From Helicobacter burdigaliensis (GTDB lineage: Bacteria; Campylobacterota; Campylobacteria; Campylobacterales; Helicobacteraceae), in assembly GCF_003670295.1 (NCBI RefSeq), contig NZ_QXJG01000014.1, positions 1 to 39,239 on the forward strand: a DNA stretch of 39,239 nucleotides, written 5' to 3'. This document shows positions 28,121-37,601 of this stretch, in pieces. Each line of letters opens with the position of its first letter. Position 1 is the stretch's first letter. The notes beneath the pieces were generated by a model. It searched no databases. It was given only the letters and a program-made list of their open reading frames with translations, and had not been told where the DNA came from. The position numbers were made by a program, and so were the translations under genes.

Positions 28121-28167
28121 AATAGCTCCTTTTTGATTATTATAGCCAAATTTTACTTATCTAGCCC

Positions 28168-28959
28168 CTACTTTAAAGGAGCAAACAAAGTCCCTTTACT
28201 CCATACTCCACTTTTTATTCCAACTTGTAAAAATTCTCTTACAAACTCTAGCTCATAACCACTGGTTAAAAACATTTTTTTATTATTTTCTAAAAGAAAA
28301 TTAGCAGCCTTTAGCTTAGTTACAATTCCCCCTGTGGCAAATTGATTGTGCGGAGTGGCATTTGCTTCTAGTTCTTCTTTTGAAATTTTATGGATAGTTT
28401 TATACATTTTTGCATTTTTATTTGTATGGGGATTATCATCATAATAACCATCAATATCACTTAAAATCACCAAAAGAGAAGCATTGAAGTAATGTGTAAC
28501 ATAGGCTGAAAGCTGATCATTGTCCCCAAAACCTAGATATTTTAGCTCCCCTGTTGCAATCACATCATTTTCATTTACGATAGGCAAAACCCCATTTTTT
28601 AGTAGCACTTCCATTGCATTTTGCGCATTTTGCGTATGCTTTCTTGAATCAAAATCATAAGCAGTAAGCAAAATTTGTGAAGTAATAATATTGTATTTTT
28701 TAAAAAGTTCTGCATAAAGCTCCATAAGCAATGGTTGTCCAATGGAGGCCAAAACTTGCTTATTTGTCAAATCACTTTTATCTAAAGATAATCTTGTATA
28801 ACCTGCTGCTACTGCCCCAGAAGAGACTAAAATAATCTCATATTTTTCACTAAAACTTGCAATTAACTCTGCAAGTGCTTGCATTCTTTGCAAGTTAATC
28901 AGCTGGTTTTCCACTAAAATAGAACTGCCAACTTTAATTACAATTCTTTCTTTAAGCAT
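28168..28959 (-). CDS. proB: glutamate 5-kinase
   Basis: ProB phosphorylates glutamate in the first step of proline synthesis. The amino-acid kinase fold is clear: [10 protein letters not shown] near residue 6, [10 protein letters not shown] near 45, V-N-E-N-D-V near 133, and F-G-D-N-D-Q-L-S-A near 150. At 263 residues it lacks the C-terminal PUA domain of E. coli ProB, as is usual in this group. The start overlaps the obgE end by 8 nt, so it is in the rplU-rpmA-obgE-proB series. Confidence 0.96.
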   Translation of the reverse strand: MLKERIVIKVGSSILVENQLINLQRMQALAELIASFSEKYEIILVSSGAVAAGYTRLSLDKSDLTNKQVLASIGQPLLMELYAELFKKYNIITSQILLTAYDFDSRKHTQNAQNAMEVLLKNGVLPIVNENDVIATGELKYLGFGDNDQLSAYVTHYFNASLLVILSDIDGYYDDNPHTNKNAKMYKTIHKISKEELEANATPHNQFATGGIVTKLKAANFLLENNKKMFLTSGYELEFVREFLQVGIKSGVWSKGTLFAPLK

Positions 28960-30031
28960 TTCTTTTTACACTTTCATATAAACTTTTCTTTAAAATCTCT
29001 AAATTTCTCCCCACAACACTAGAGATTCCAAGCACAAATTGCGGAATATTTGCATCAAACTCCATTGCATATTCATTTTTAGAAACTTGAAGATAGTGGT
29101 TGTCTTCTGCTTTTTGTAAGGAGAAATTAAATTCTTTTAAAAATTCTTCTATTTTTTTGGAAATTTCCTCTTCTTCTAAAGTATCAAGCTTACTAAAAAT
29201 AACTCCAAAAGGACGCTTGGATAACTCGCTACTAAAGTTTTCTACCTCTTGCCTTAGGGTTTTAAACTGCAAAGCTATTTCTCTATAATTTGAAATATCA
29301 AGCACAAAAAGCAAGAATCTTGTGCGTTCAATATGCTTTAAAAACTCTATCCCTAAGCCTTTCCCCTCACTTGCCCCACCGATAATTCCGGGAATATCTG
29401 CTATCACAAAAGAGCGAAACTCACCCACATCTACAATCCCTAAAGAAGGTATCAAGGTAGTAAATTCATAATTTGCAATTTCTGGTTTTGCATTCGATAA
29501 CACCGATACAAGAGTGGATTTACCTACATTTGGAAAGCCCACTAATCCCACATCTGCTATTAATTTTAACTCTAAGCGAATCTTTTTGCTAATTCCTGCA
29601 ATTCCTTTTTGTGCGTAAGTTGGGCGTTGGTTTGTAGCACTTTTAAAATGTGCATTCCCCAGCCCTCCTTTACCACCTTCTAAAAATAAAACCCTTTCTC
29701 CATCTTGTAATAAATCTAGTAAAATTTCCCCGCTTTCTAAATCCACCACTTGAGTTCCAGGAGGAACGATAATCTCTAAATCCTCTCCCTTTTTTCCATA
29801 TTTGTTTCTGCCAAGTCCAGGCTGTCCATTTTGAGCTTTGAAATGTTTGTGTCCTCTAAAATGCGATAAAGTATCTGTATTTCTATCTACTTTAAAATAA
29901 ACACTCCCACCTTTACCACCATCTCCACCATCAGGTCCTCCATTGATGACAAACTTTTCTCTACGAAAAGAAACTGCACCTTCTCCACCCTTTCCAGAGG
30001 ATACAAAGATTTCAACACTATCTACAAACAT
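28952..30031 (-). CDS. obgE: Obg GTPase, ribosome assembly
   Basis: ObgE is an essential GTPase that binds the 50S subunit during assembly. The Gly-rich Obg fold (about 1-155) has [12 protein letters not shown] near residue 31. The G domain follows with P-loop G-F-P-N-V-G-K-S (165-172), D-I-P-G-I near 211, and the later motif S-K-L-D. The length of 359 is normal without a long C-terminal extension. It follows rpmA after a hairpin. Confidence 0.97.
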   Translation of the reverse strand: MFVDSVEIFVSSGKGGEGAVSFRREKFVINGGPDGGDGGKGGSVYFKVDRNTDTLSHFRGHKHFKAQNGQPGLGRNKYGKKGEDLEIIVPPGTQVVDLESGEILLDLLQDGERVLFLEGGKGGLGNAHFKSATNQRPTYAQKGIAGISKKIRLELKLIADVGLVGFPNVGKSTLVSVLSNAKPEIANYEFTTLIPSLGIVDVGEFRSFVIADIPGIIGGASEGKGLGIEFLKHIERTRFLLFVLDISNYREIALQFKTLRQEVENFSSELSKRPFGVIFSKLDTLEEEEISKKIEEFLKEFNFSLQKAEDNHYLQVSKNEYAMEFDANIPQFVLGISSVVGRNLEILKKSLYESVKRNA

Positions 30032-30055
30032 TAAATACCTTAAATTTTAAATAAG

Positions 30056-30079
30056 AAGTCTCTCCAAAAAGAGAGACTT
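30056..30079. terminator. hairpin between rpmA and obgE
   Basis: Perfect 9-bp arms AAGTCTCTC (30056-30064) and GAGAGACTT (30071-30079) enclose a 6-nt loop; A/T runs flank it. It is the strongest stem seen in this part and probably terminates or attenuates the minus-strand rplU-rpmA transcript before obgE. Confidence 0.6.
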
Positions 30080-30090
30080 TTTGAAGTTTT

Positions 30091-30348
30091 CTAAGAAGCA
30101 GGATAAATAGAAACTTTTTTGCGGTTTCTATCTTTTCTTTCAAATTGAACAATTCCATCAATCAATGCAAAAATAGTATGATCTTTTCCCATACCTACAT
30201 TACTTCCGGGATGCACTTTAGTGCCTCTTTGACGGATAATAATATTTCCTGCTCTTACGAACTCCCCACCAAATTTTTTCACACCTAAACGGCGTCCAGC
30301 TGAATCTCTATTATTCTGAGTACTTCCCTGACCTTTCTTGTGTGCCAT
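30091..30348 (-). CDS. rpmA: 50S ribosomal protein L27
   Basis: The 85-residue basic protein begins [10 protein letters not shown] and has [12 protein letters not shown] and [13 protein letters not shown], all L27 hallmarks. The N-terminal tail reaches the peptidyl transferase centre in the family. It follows rplU after 21 nt, the universal L21-L27 pair, with AAGGAG before the ATG. Confidence 0.98.
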   Translation of the reverse strand: MAHKKGQGSTQNNRDSAGRRLGVKKFGGEFVRAGNIIIRQRGTKVHPGSNVGMGKDHTIFALIDGIVQFERKDRNRKKVSIYPAS

Positions 30349-30369
30349 TTTTACTCCTTATGCAGCAAT

Positions 30370-30681
30370 CTATGCTGAAATTTTCACAACACGAACGCGT
30401 GTAAAATCTCTTCTAAAGCCTCTTTTGGTTTTACTATCTTTTCTACGACGCTTTTTAAAAGTGATTACCTTCTTGCCTCTACCCTCATTGATAACTTCTA
30501 GCTCTACTTTAGCCCCACTTACATAAGGTGCTCCAAGCTTGATATCGTTACCCTCGCAGATAGCAAGAACTTCATTCACTTCAACTTTTGACTTTGGCTC
30601 AAGGTTTAAGCAATCTAGCAATATAATATTGCCCTCACTCACCTTGTATTGTTTGCCTCCATTCTGAATGATTGCATACAT
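30370..30681 (-). CDS. rplU: 50S ribosomal protein L21
   Basis: The 103-residue protein starts [14 protein letters not shown] and ends with a basic stretch that includes [14 protein letters not shown], as L21 does. AAGGA lies before the ATG. A TAGAAT-like -10 (about 30736-30742) some 55 nt upstream is a candidate promoter for the rplU-rpmA unit. Confidence 0.98.
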   Translation of the reverse strand: MYAIIQNGGKQYKVSEGNIILLDCLNLEPKSKVEVNEVLAICEGNDIKLGAPYVSGAKVELEVINEGRGKKVITFKKRRRKDSKTKRGFRRDFTRVRVVKISA

Positions 30682-30737
30682 CTACAATTCCTTAAAAATT
30701 TGAAGTCATTTTATTAAAAAATAAAACGCATTATTCT

Positions 30738-30757
30738 AGCCTATTTTTTATTAGGCT
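30738..30757. terminator. hairpin downstream of purU
   Basis: AGCCTA (30738-30743) pairs with TAGGCT (30752-30757) across an A/T loop, about 15 nt after the purU stop on the minus strand. It probably ends the sppA-purU transcript, although no long T-run follows on the minus strand. Confidence 0.45.
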
Positions 30758-30771
30758 TTCTTTAAAATTTT

Positions 30772-31602
30772 CTAAAAAACAATAGTTTTATTCTTATAAA
30801 CAAAAATTCTCTCTTCTAATGCTAAATTAAGTGCTTTAGCTAAAACTATCTTTTCCACATCTCGCCCATTTTTTTGCATTTCTTTCCAAGTAAGTGCATG
30901 GTTAATTTTAATAATATCCTGATAAATAATAGGTCCCTCATCTAACTCATTATTTACAAAATGTGCCGTTGCACCAATAATCTTAACACCCCTATTATAG
31001 GCTTGTTTGTAAGGGTTTGCGCCAATAAAAGCTGGCAAAAAACTATGATGGATATTAATGATTTTCCCTTCATACGCACTCACAAATTTAGGGGTTAAGA
31101 TTCGCATATATTTAGCCAAAACCATATAGTCAAATACATAATTGTTTAAAACCTCTAGCACTTTTTGCTCATGTGCTTCTCTTTGCATATTTTCACTCGA
31201 TACACACACAAAAGGGATATTAAATTTTTGCACCAAAGGTTCTAAATCTTTATAATTTGAAATCACTGCCAAAATATCAGCGTTTAGCTCTCCACTATCA
31301 TAACGGATTAGCAAATCCCCTAAACAATGATTTTCTTTGGTGCATAAAATAACAATTTTGCGCTTTTGTATTTTTTGGATTTCTACCCTCGCAACTTTAG
31401 GCAAAATTGTGCAAATCCTATCATGCAATTTTGCAATATCACATTCCCCAACAAACTCTGAACGCATAAAGAAAATATTTTCTTCTCTTTCTACAAATTC
31501 ATCATTCTTTAAAATATTTAAATCAAACTCAAACAAAATACTTGTAATTTTTGCTATCAAACCTTTTTCATCAGGCGTTTGTATCTTCAAAGCATATTGC
31601 AT
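30772..31602 (-). CDS. purU: formyltetrahydrofolate deformylase
   Basis: PurU hydrolyses 10-formyl-THF to THF and formate, balancing one-carbon pools and feeding formate to purine synthesis. An ACT-like regulatory domain (about 1-80: T-P-D-E-K-G-L-I-A-K-I-T) precedes the formyltransferase-fold domain with I-N-I-H-H-S-F-L-P-A-F-I-G-A-N-P-Y, G-A-T-A-H-F-V and D-E-G-P-I-I. The length of 276 is normal. Its ATG shares a base with the sppA stop; the sppA-purU pair is also found in H. pylori (HP1435-HP1434). Confidence 0.96.
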   Translation of the reverse strand: MQYALKIQTPDEKGLIAKITSILFEFDLNILKNDEFVEREENIFFMRSEFVGECDIAKLHDRICTILPKVARVEIQKIQKRKIVILCTKENHCLGDLLIRYDSGELNADILAVISNYKDLEPLVQKFNIPFVCVSSENMQREAHEQKVLEVLNNYVFDYMVLAKYMRILTPKFVSAYEGKIINIHHSFLPAFIGANPYKQAYNRGVKIIGATAHFVNNELDEGPIIYQDIIKINHALTWKEMQKNGRDVEKIVLAKALNLALEERIFVYKNKTIVF

Positions 31603-32483
31603 TAATAATTCCTATTTAGATTTTCATAAATTTTAGAATAAACATTTAAAATTCCATCGGCAATTCCTTTGGAAACGCTTTGTCCTAAAATTTCATTCAA
31701 AAAATCTTCTTTTTTTTCTAGCCAAATGGGTTGTGTGATTTTTGCAAGTGCTTTTAACTCTTCTTGTGCTTCATAAATATCTCCCACTTTATCTATTAAG
31801 CCTAGTTTTAAGGCTGTATTTGCACTCATAATTCTCCCTTGTGCAAACTTGCTTTCATCTTCTATTTTTAATCCACGAGCTAGCACTACATCTTCTACAA
31901 ACATTTTATATTGCTCTTCTACAAGCTCTTTTAACAAAGCCTCTTCCTCTTTATTCCATTCTCGAGCAAAAGTTCCTGCTTCCTTATAAACTCCAGCTTT
32001 CAAAGTTTGCGATTTGATACCTATTTTATCTAAAAGCGGACTAATATCCACCCCTTCTATAATCACTCCAATAGAGCCCAAAAGTGCTCCTTTATTTGCC
32101 ACTATGCTATCTGCCCACATACCTGCCATATAGCTTCCGCTTGCCATTACTCCTTGTGCATAAGCTACCACTGGTTTTTTGCTTTTTAAGCGTTTAATGG
32201 CTTCTGCTAACTCCACACTAGGAGCGATTGCACCCCCTGGAGAATTTACCACCAATAACACGCCTTTAATGGATTGATTTTGCTCTATTTTGCTAAGTTC
32301 TTCCAAAAAACTTTCACTATCTATTATCATACCGCTTAAATCAATTCTAGCTAAATTTGCATTCTCTTCGCTTTTGCCTTCACCCACACTAAAAATTAAA
32401 AATACAACCAACAAAAACACCAATGCTTTAAAATATTTCATAATAAAATCAAGTGGTGCTAAAAGAATCTTAAAAAATTTCAA
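31602..32483 (-). CDS. sppA: signal peptide peptidase SppA
   Basis: SppA is an inner-membrane serine protease that degrades signal peptides after cleavage. One membrane helix (about residues 18-34) is followed by the S49 peptidase domain. The nucleophile is probably Ser115 (G-V-M-A-S-G-S-Y) and the general base Lys167 (A-G-V-Y-K-E-A-G). V-N-S-P-G-G is near 80. The 293-residue single-domain form is the short type. It is coupled to purU by a TAATG overlap. Confidence 0.95.
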   Translation of the reverse strand: MKFFKILLAPLDFIMKYFKALVFLLVVFLIFSVGEGKSEENANLARIDLSGMIIDSESFLEELSKIEQNQSIKGVLLVVNSPGGAIAPSVELAEAIKRLKSKKPVVAYAQGVMASGSYMAGMWADSIVANKGALLGSIGVIIEGVDISPLLDKIGIKSQTLKAGVYKEAGTFAREWNKEEEALLKELVEEQYKMFVEDVVLARGLKIEDESKFAQGRIMSANTALKLGLIDKVGDIYEAQEELKALAKITQPIWLEKKEDFLNEILGQSVSKGIADGILNVYSKIYENLNRNY

Positions 32484-32628
32484 AACCCTCTCCTTATATA
32501 TTTACAATAAATTTTTAAAATTATAACAAATTATCTTTTGTTTCATTGCCTTAATTAATCTTTTAAAAATTGCTTTCAAAAAATAAAATTACTTTTACAT
32601 TTTTAAAACAATTTTTTATATCTCATGA

Positions 32629-32652
32629 TAAATCCCCCACAAAAGGGGAAAT
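32629..32652. terminator. GC-cored hairpin after mrp
   Basis: CCCC (32634-32638 region) pairs with GGGG (32645-32648) with flanking AAT/ATT pairs, directly after the mrp stop on the minus strand. It separates mrp from sppA. The remaining about 120 bp to sppA is AT-rich and holds nothing else I recognise. Confidence 0.55.
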
Positions 32653-32654
32653 TT

Positions 32655-33764
32655 TTAAGAAGAACAAGCAGACTTGCCTGTATTAATGGGTTGAATCTCT
32701 TTGTTATCAGCTAGATTTTTAGCATTTACTTCTTCAATAAACTCCCATAGACTTTTTGCAGCTTTTAGATATTCTTTTGCTGATTTAGATTCTGGATTAA
32801 AATACACAATTGGCTTTCCACTATCGCCTCCCTCTCTCACACTTGGTTCAATTGGGATTTGTGCTAGGGTTTGCGTGCCATATTCTTTTGCAATCGCTTC
32901 TGTTGTGCCTTTACCAAAAATATCATATTCTTCGCCACAGCCCGGACAAATAAATCCACTCATATTTTCAATAATTCCTGCTAGCGGGATTTTTAGTTTT
33001 TTAAACATATCTAGTGCTCTTGCGCCATCATCTAGGGCAACTTTTTGCGGGGTTGATACTGCAATTCCTGCAGTTACTGGCACACTTTGTGCTAAAGTTA
33101 GCTGTGCATCACCCGTTCCTGGTGGCATATCAATAACCATAACATCAAGCTCACCCCAAAGCACATCACTTAGCATTTGCTCAATCGCTCTAATAATCAT
33201 AGGACCACGCCAAATAAGGCTCTGCCCTTCATCATAAAGCACACCCATAGAAATCATCTCTACCCCATAGGCTTGAAGTGGGATAAGCTTTTTTAGTTTT
33301 TGATCTACTTCTGGCTTATCTTTTTCTAATCCAAGCATTCTAGGCACATTTGGACCATAAATATCTGCATCTAGCAATGCTACTTTTTTGCCTTGCATTG
33401 CAAGTGCAATCGCTAAATTTACACTTGTTGTAGATTTACCCACACCCCCTTTACCACTGCTTACCATTACAAAATTTTTAATTTGTGGAGCTAGATTCTT
33501 AGTAGTGGGTTGCTTTGGTTGTTGTGGGGCTGGTTGTTTAATATCAATATTTATTTTGCTAACTCCTGCATTATTTAACTTTTGTGTAATAGCTTCTCTT
33601 AGAGAATTTGCCACATCATTTGAAGCTGATGGAATCTCAAGCCTTATAGAAACCGCATTTTCATACACAAGCATTTCTTTAACAAAGCCAAAAGTTACAA
33701 TATCTTTTTCAAAATTAGGATAAATTACTTCTTTTAATAAATTTAATAATTGTTCTTGATTCAC
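32655..33764 (-). CDS. mrp: Mrp/ApbC-type iron-sulfur cluster carrier ATPase
   Basis: Mrp proteins bind and deliver Fe-S clusters. Residues 1-80 form a MIP18-like (DUF59) domain. A Gln/Pro linker (about 78-92) leads to the deviant Walker [10 protein letters not shown] (104-112), then D-A-D-I-Y-G-P-N, and the cluster-binding C-P-G-C (Cys273, Cys276). The C-terminus is A-C-S-S. The length of 369 is typical. It lies 9 nt after thiC, whose product is an Fe-S enzyme, so the pairing may be functional. Confidence 0.96.
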   Translation of the reverse strand: MNQEQLLNLLKEVIYPNFEKDIVTFGFVKEMLVYENAVSIRLEIPSASNDVANSLREAITQKLNNAGVSKINIDIKQPAPQQPKQPTTKNLAPQIKNFVMVSSGKGGVGKSTTSVNLAIALAMQGKKVALLDADIYGPNVPRMLGLEKDKPEVDQKLKKLIPLQAYGVEMISMGVLYDEGQSLIWRGPMIIRAIEQMLSDVLWGELDVMVIDMPPGTGDAQLTLAQSVPVTAGIAVSTPQKVALDDGARALDMFKKLKIPLAGIIENMSGFICPGCGEEYDIFGKGTTEAIAKEYGTQTLAQIPIEPSVREGGDSGKPIVYFNPESKSAKEYLKAAKSLWEFIEEVNAKNLADNKEIQPINTGKSACSS

Positions 33765-33773
33765 TTTTTCTCC

Positions 33774-35105
33774 TTAACTATGTTGTTCTATTATTTCTTG
33801 TGAAATTTTATAGCTACAAAATTTTGGTCCGCACATAGAGCAAAACTTCGCATCTTTAAAAACTTCTTGAGGCAAACTCTCATCATGGTATTCTCTAGCT
33901 CTCTCTGGATCTAGCGCTAATTCAAACTGCTTGTTCCAATCAAAATTATATCTTGCATTACTCATAGCATCATCTCTAACTCTAGCATTAATCCTACCTC
34001 TTGCAATATCGGCTGCATGGGCTGCTATTTTGTAGGCTATAATCCCCTCTCGCACATCTTTTGCATTAGGCAATCCTAAATGCTCTTTTGGAGTAACATA
34101 GCAAAGCATCGCCACGCCCTTCCAAGCTGCAATACTCGCTCCAATGGCTGAAGCTATATGATCATATCCTGCTGCAATATCTGTTACAAGTGGTCCTAAA
34201 ACATAAAAAGGTGCTTCATAACAAAGCTCTTTTTGCAATTCCACATTGCGTTCAATTTCATTCATAGGCACATGTCCTGGACCCTCAATCATTACTTGCA
34301 CATCTTTTTCCCATGCCCTTAAGGTTAGCTCTCCTAAGACTTTTAACTCTCCAAGTTGAGCTTCATCACTAGAATCAGCTAAGCAACCCGGACGCAAAGA
34401 ATCTCCAAGACTTAAAGATACATCATATTTTCTGCAAATCTCTAAAATATCATCAAATGCTTCATAAAAAGGATTCTGTTTATGATAGTGCATCATCCAA
34501 GAAGCCATAAGGCTTCCACCACGACTTACGATACCCATTTTTCTTTTTGCTAAAGAAGGCATATGCTCTAGCAAGAATCCACAATGAATCGTAAAGTAGC
34601 TAACCCCTTGCTTTGCTTGTCGTTCCATTACTTCAAGCATTTTATCAATGGTTAGTGCATTAATATCATTTTTAACATCGTGCAAAATTTGATAGATAGG
34701 CACAGTGCCAATAGGAACGCTAGAGTTTTTAATCACAGCTTCTCTTATGCTATCTAAATCACCACCTGTGCTTAAATCCATAATAGTATCTGCACCATAC
34801 TTAATGGAAATAAGAGTTTTTTGCACTTCTTCTTCAATAGAGCTTGCAAGAGCAGAACTACCGATATTAGAATTAATTTTTGTTCTAACAGCAATCCCAA
34901 TTCCCATAGGCTCTAAATTAGTATGGTTAATATTTGAAGGTAATATCAAGCGTCCTTTTGCCACTTCTTTTCTTATAAGTTCAGCTTCTAAATGCTCAAT
35001 ATTTGCAACATATTGCATCTCTTCTGTAATTATGCCTTGCTTTGCATAATAGAGTTGCGTTTTTACTTTATCATTTTTACGGGCTTCTACCCATTTACTT
35101 CGCAT
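33774..35105 (-). CDS. thiC: phosphomethylpyrimidine synthase ThiC
   Basis: ThiC is a radical-SAM enzyme that rearranges aminoimidazole ribotide into the thiamine pyrimidine. The 443-residue short form begins M-R-S-K-W-V and has the family stretches [22 protein letters not shown] and E-G-P-G-H-V-P. The cluster motif C-x2-C-x4-C is at 422, 425 and 430, the typical C-terminal location. I looked upstream (35106-35271) for a TPP riboswitch and did not see its conserved CTGAGA or ACCTGA pieces. mrp follows closely. Confidence 0.97.
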   Translation of the reverse strand: MRSKWVEARKNDKVKTQLYYAKQGIITEEMQYVANIEHLEAELIRKEVAKGRLILPSNINHTNLEPMGIGIAVRTKINSNIGSSALASSIEEEVQKTLISIKYGADTIMDLSTGGDLDSIREAVIKNSSVPIGTVPIYQILHDVKNDINALTIDKMLEVMERQAKQGVSYFTIHCGFLLEHMPSLAKRKMGIVSRGGSLMASWMMHYHKQNPFYEAFDDILEICRKYDVSLSLGDSLRPGCLADSSDEAQLGELKVLGELTLRAWEKDVQVMIEGPGHVPMNEIERNVELQKELCYEAPFYVLGPLVTDIAAGYDHIASAIGASIAAWKGVAMLCYVTPKEHLGLPNAKDVREGIIAYKIAAHAADIARGRINARVRDDAMSNARYNFDWNKQFELALDPERAREYHDESLPQEVFKDAKFCSMCGPKFCSYKISQEIIEQHS

Positions 35106-35232
35106 TAGTTCTCCTTATAATGGATAGTTTATAAATATGCGTTCATAAAGTAGCAAAATAAAATTTAATTTTAGCTTTGCTCGTTTAAATTTTATAAAAA
35201 GTAAAGAAAGATTTTAAAAATGTGTAGGTTTT

Positions 35233-35261
35233 AAGCAAAAAAGATAGAATCTCTTTTGCTT
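35233..35261. terminator. hairpin between the porin gene and thiC
   Basis: AAGCAAAAAAGAT (35233-35245) and ATCTCTTTTGCTT (35249-35261) pair over 13 positions with one mismatch and a 3-nt loop. On the minus strand it lies 11 nt after the porin stop and should end that abundant transcript. Confidence 0.6.
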
Positions 35262-35271
35262 TTAAAAAGTT

Positions 35272-36678
35272 TTAGAAATTGTATCTTGCTTCAAAACGGA
35301 AACGATCTCTTGTTTCTTTGCTTTGACCACTTGCATTAGGATCACTTGCAATCAAAGTATTATCTTTATCTGTTGTTAAGAAAGAATAATTAATTGCAAA
35401 TTTAAGAGGTTTAGAATATTGCCAAGTAATGTTTGGATTAATCTCTTGGAATTCTATATCACCCCCTACTCTATTTGCCATTCCTGGAATTCCTCTAGTT
35501 TGCTTATTTTTCCCATAAATATAATCAATACCAATATTTAAATTTTCCAAAACATCATAATTTAAATTTGCATACATTACGCTAAGCTCATTAGACTCAT
35601 ATCCATGTGGCATTTCTCCAGAATAATTACTAAACATAGAAATATCCACGCCTGTTGCAGTGCTTTCAAACCAAATTTGTCCATATTTTTGGAATGCACC
35701 TTCATTGTCAAAAGAAACCGCAAAACCATCTTGAGTGTTACCCCAATATCCTACATTAAGTGCTACTGGGACATTAAACTCATGGAATCTCACACCTGCT
35801 TCTAGCGTATAAAGATCGTTTGCTTCTTTTACTCCACCAGCTCTATGTGAAGGATGAATATTTAAATAATAATCCCTCCACACAGAACCTTCATCGTTAT
35901 TGAGTTTTGCAAATGCATATTGTCCTTTTAGATAGAAAATATTATTACTCCATGAAAGCTCACCAAATCCACCTGCATCCACCATATCTTTTACACCATA
36001 GAACCATAATTGAGAACCAAAATTTCCATAATTTGTTTCATAATTGCTAATTGCTGCGATTGTATAAAGTGGTTTTGTAAAAGATTGATTATTGGGAGTT
36101 AGCCAATAACCACCTTGAATATCATCTACACTCCAAGAATCATAAGCACCTAGCACAAAAGTCCAATGTGGTAAATCAGAGTTTGTTGCTAAGATACCTG
36201 TCCCTCTATCATCTAGTGTATCGCTAATAGGCATAGTCATAATCATCTTACCTACTTTTACGCTTGTGGCAGTAGATTCTGGAGTAATGAGTGCATTAAA
36301 CTCTCTTACACCAAATTTCCCATCACTTCCACTTCCAAGTCCATTACCTGTTCCTGGCGCTGTATCATTGTTTCCATGATTTACATTTTGTTCTGCATTA
36401 TGATAGCCAATACCCAGATTAAAAGATACTGCATTGATTACAGGAGTTTTAAAAAGAACATCTGCCCTCCAAGCATGACTAGCATCACCCTTACTTGCTT
36501 TTCTTGAACTATCTTTTACAAAATCCTCATCCTCATAACGATTATCTGTATAACGGTAGCGTAGCATTCCACTTACATCAATTCCTTTAATTGCTTCTTC
36601 TAAAGGTTGTGCAAAACTCACAGATGAAAGCCCAGCAATCGCTACTGAAGTTACTAAACTAAGTTTTAAAAATTTCAT
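35272..36678 (-). CDS. major outer membrane porin, Campylobacter MOMP type
   Basis: The 468-residue protein has a signal peptide (about residues 1-23, ending S-F-A-Q), many alternating beta-strand segments, and a C-terminal Phe (A-R-Y-N-F), the barrel assembly signal. The N-terminal I-D-V-S-G-M-L-R-Y-R-Y and the long surface loops fit the Campylobacter porin family (Campylo_MOMP), which forms cation-selective trimers. It is a monocistronic gene with AAGGG before the ATG, an AT-rich upstream region with a TAGATAAAAT-like -10, and a strong hairpin behind. A MOMP-type porin favours the enterohepatic group over H. pylori. Confidence 0.88.
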   Translation of the reverse strand: MKFLKLSLVTSVAIAGLSSVSFAQPLEEAIKGIDVSGMLRYRYTDNRYEDEDFVKDSSRKASKGDASHAWRADVLFKTPVINAVSFNLGIGYHNAEQNVNHGNNDTAPGTGNGLGSGSDGKFGVREFNALITPESTATSVKVGKMIMTMPISDTLDDRGTGILATNSDLPHWTFVLGAYDSWSVDDIQGGYWLTPNNQSFTKPLYTIAAISNYETNYGNFGSQLWFYGVKDMVDAGGFGELSWSNNIFYLKGQYAFAKLNNDEGSVWRDYYLNIHPSHRAGGVKEANDLYTLEAGVRFHEFNVPVALNVGYWGNTQDGFAVSFDNEGAFQKYGQIWFESTATGVDISMFSNYSGEMPHGYESNELSVMYANLNYDVLENLNIGIDYIYGKNKQTRGIPGMANRVGGDIEFQEINPNITWQYSKPLKFAINYSFLTTDKDNTLIASDPNASGQSKETRDRFRFEARYNF

Positions 36679-36753
36679 TTTTGCCCTTTAAGTTTAAAAT
36701 AAAGTGGCAATTTTATCTAATTTAAGCTTAATTATTTTTAAGTGATTAAAATT

Positions 36754-36894
36754 TTATCTTTTTTGTTTATTAGTGTTACATTCACACCCACATCCGCAAC
36801 CTTTTTTCCTTTTAGGTAAAAACTTAATTGCAAAATAAAATACACAAAGCAATAAAACTGCTCCTAAAATAATTGTTTCATTTAAATTGTTCAT
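36754..36894 (-). CDS. FeoB-associated Cys-rich membrane peptide
   Basis: This 46-residue frame codes a membrane helix (about residues 7-25), a basic patch P-K-R-K-K, then G-C-G-C-G-C-E-C and a short charged tail. This is the layout of the FeoB_associated family, small proteins found with the FeoB ferrous iron transporter. AAGGGA lies about 7 nt before the ATG at 36894; an ATG two codons upstream is too close to it. No feoB lies in the window. A Fur-box-like palindrome lies about 57 nt upstream. The function in Helicobacter is not known to me. Confidence 0.75.
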   Translation of the reverse strand: MNNLNETIILGAVLLLCVFYFAIKFLPKRKKGCGCGCECNTNKQKR

Positions 36895-36951
36895 AATCAT
36901 TTCCCTTTCATAGATATTTTATAGAAAATAATATAGCACAAAAACAATAAA

Positions 36952-36967
36952 AATAATATTTATTATT
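36952..36967. promoter_or_regulatory. Fur-box-like palindrome AATAATA-N2-TATTATT
   Basis: AATAATA (36952-36958) and TATTATT (36961-36967) are perfect inverted repeats in an AT run, very close to the TAATAAT/ATTATTA pattern of Helicobacter Fur sites. It lies upstream of the FeoB-associated peptide gene, with a TATAAAAT-like -10 between (about 36914-36922). NikR-type half sites are also TATTATT but need a longer spacer. Confidence 0.42.
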
Positions 36968-37133
36968 ATTTTTTGCTACAATCTTAAACTTAAAGAATAT
37001 TATCATTTATATAAATTTTAGTATTTTTAAACTCTTAACTACAAAATTTCTTGTGACTATTTAAAAATAAGAAAGAGAATGAGAAATTCAATTTATTTTT
37101 ACCTATCCCCCTCTTCCTAAGTCAAGTATATTC

Positions 37134-37601
37134 TTATATAACTTTTTTGATTAATTTGTGTCCTTTATAAATTCCATAAGTTTTATAGCTTCCATCTTTT
37201 AGCATCAAAATCACAGGATATTCTTCTTCTACATTACCCTGCTCCATTCCTGGACTTCCTATTGGCATACCTGGAGTTGAGACACCTATAACATCTTTAG
37301 GCTTATTCTTTAGCAACCATTGTAATGCATCTTCAGGGACATGCCCTTCCACCACATATCCTTCAATAATCCCTGTATGGCAACTTTGATACTCTGGTTT
37401 GATATTATATTTTTCTTTAATCTTTGCAATATCTTCTGCATAAGTGCTTTTGACTTCATAACCCTTTTTTACCATATATTCTTCCCACATTTTACAACAA
37501 CCACAAAAAGGACTATTATAAAGCTCTATTTTATCCGCTGCAAAAAGACTTAATGGTGCTATCCCCATTACTAGCAAACTTTTAGCAATCATTCTTTTCA
37601 T
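37134..37601 (-). CDS. DUF411 periplasmic metal-binding protein
   Basis: The 155-residue protein has a signal peptide (about residues 1-21, ending L-F-A-A) and a thioredoxin-like start, I-E-L-Y-N-S-P-F-C-G-C-C, with Cys33, Cys35 and Cys36. S-C-H-T-G-I-I-E-G-Y-V-V-E-G-H-V-P near 94-110 and V-S-T-P-G-M-P-x-G-S-P-G-M-E complete the DUF411 pattern. Such proteins are often found with copper-handling genes, and Met-rich and Cys sites fit copper binding. AGGAG precedes the ATG. It lies near the FeoB-associated gene, but the two have separate upstream regions. Confidence 0.85.
   Translation of the reverse strand: MKRMIAKSLLVMGIAPLSLFAADKIELYNSPFCGCCKMWEEYMVKKGYEVKSTYAEDIAKIKEKYNIKPEYQSCHTGIIEGYVVEGHVPEDALQWLLKNKPKDVIGVSTPGMPIGSPGMEQGNVEEEYPVILMLKDGSYKTYGIYKGHKLIKKVI

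Noticed and set aside
28168-28959. proB suspected to be truncated because it lacks a PUA domain
   Set aside because: Short ProB proteins of this size are usual in Campylobacterota, and the kinase motifs are complete.
32701-33723. Long plus-strand open frames opposite mrp (178 and 111 codons)
   Set aside because: They are antisense shadows of a strongly conserved gene and show no domain or ribosome site.
35106-35271. Possible TPP riboswitch before thiC
   Set aside because: The conserved CTGAGA and ACCTGA elements are not seen; the only structure is the porin terminator hairpin.
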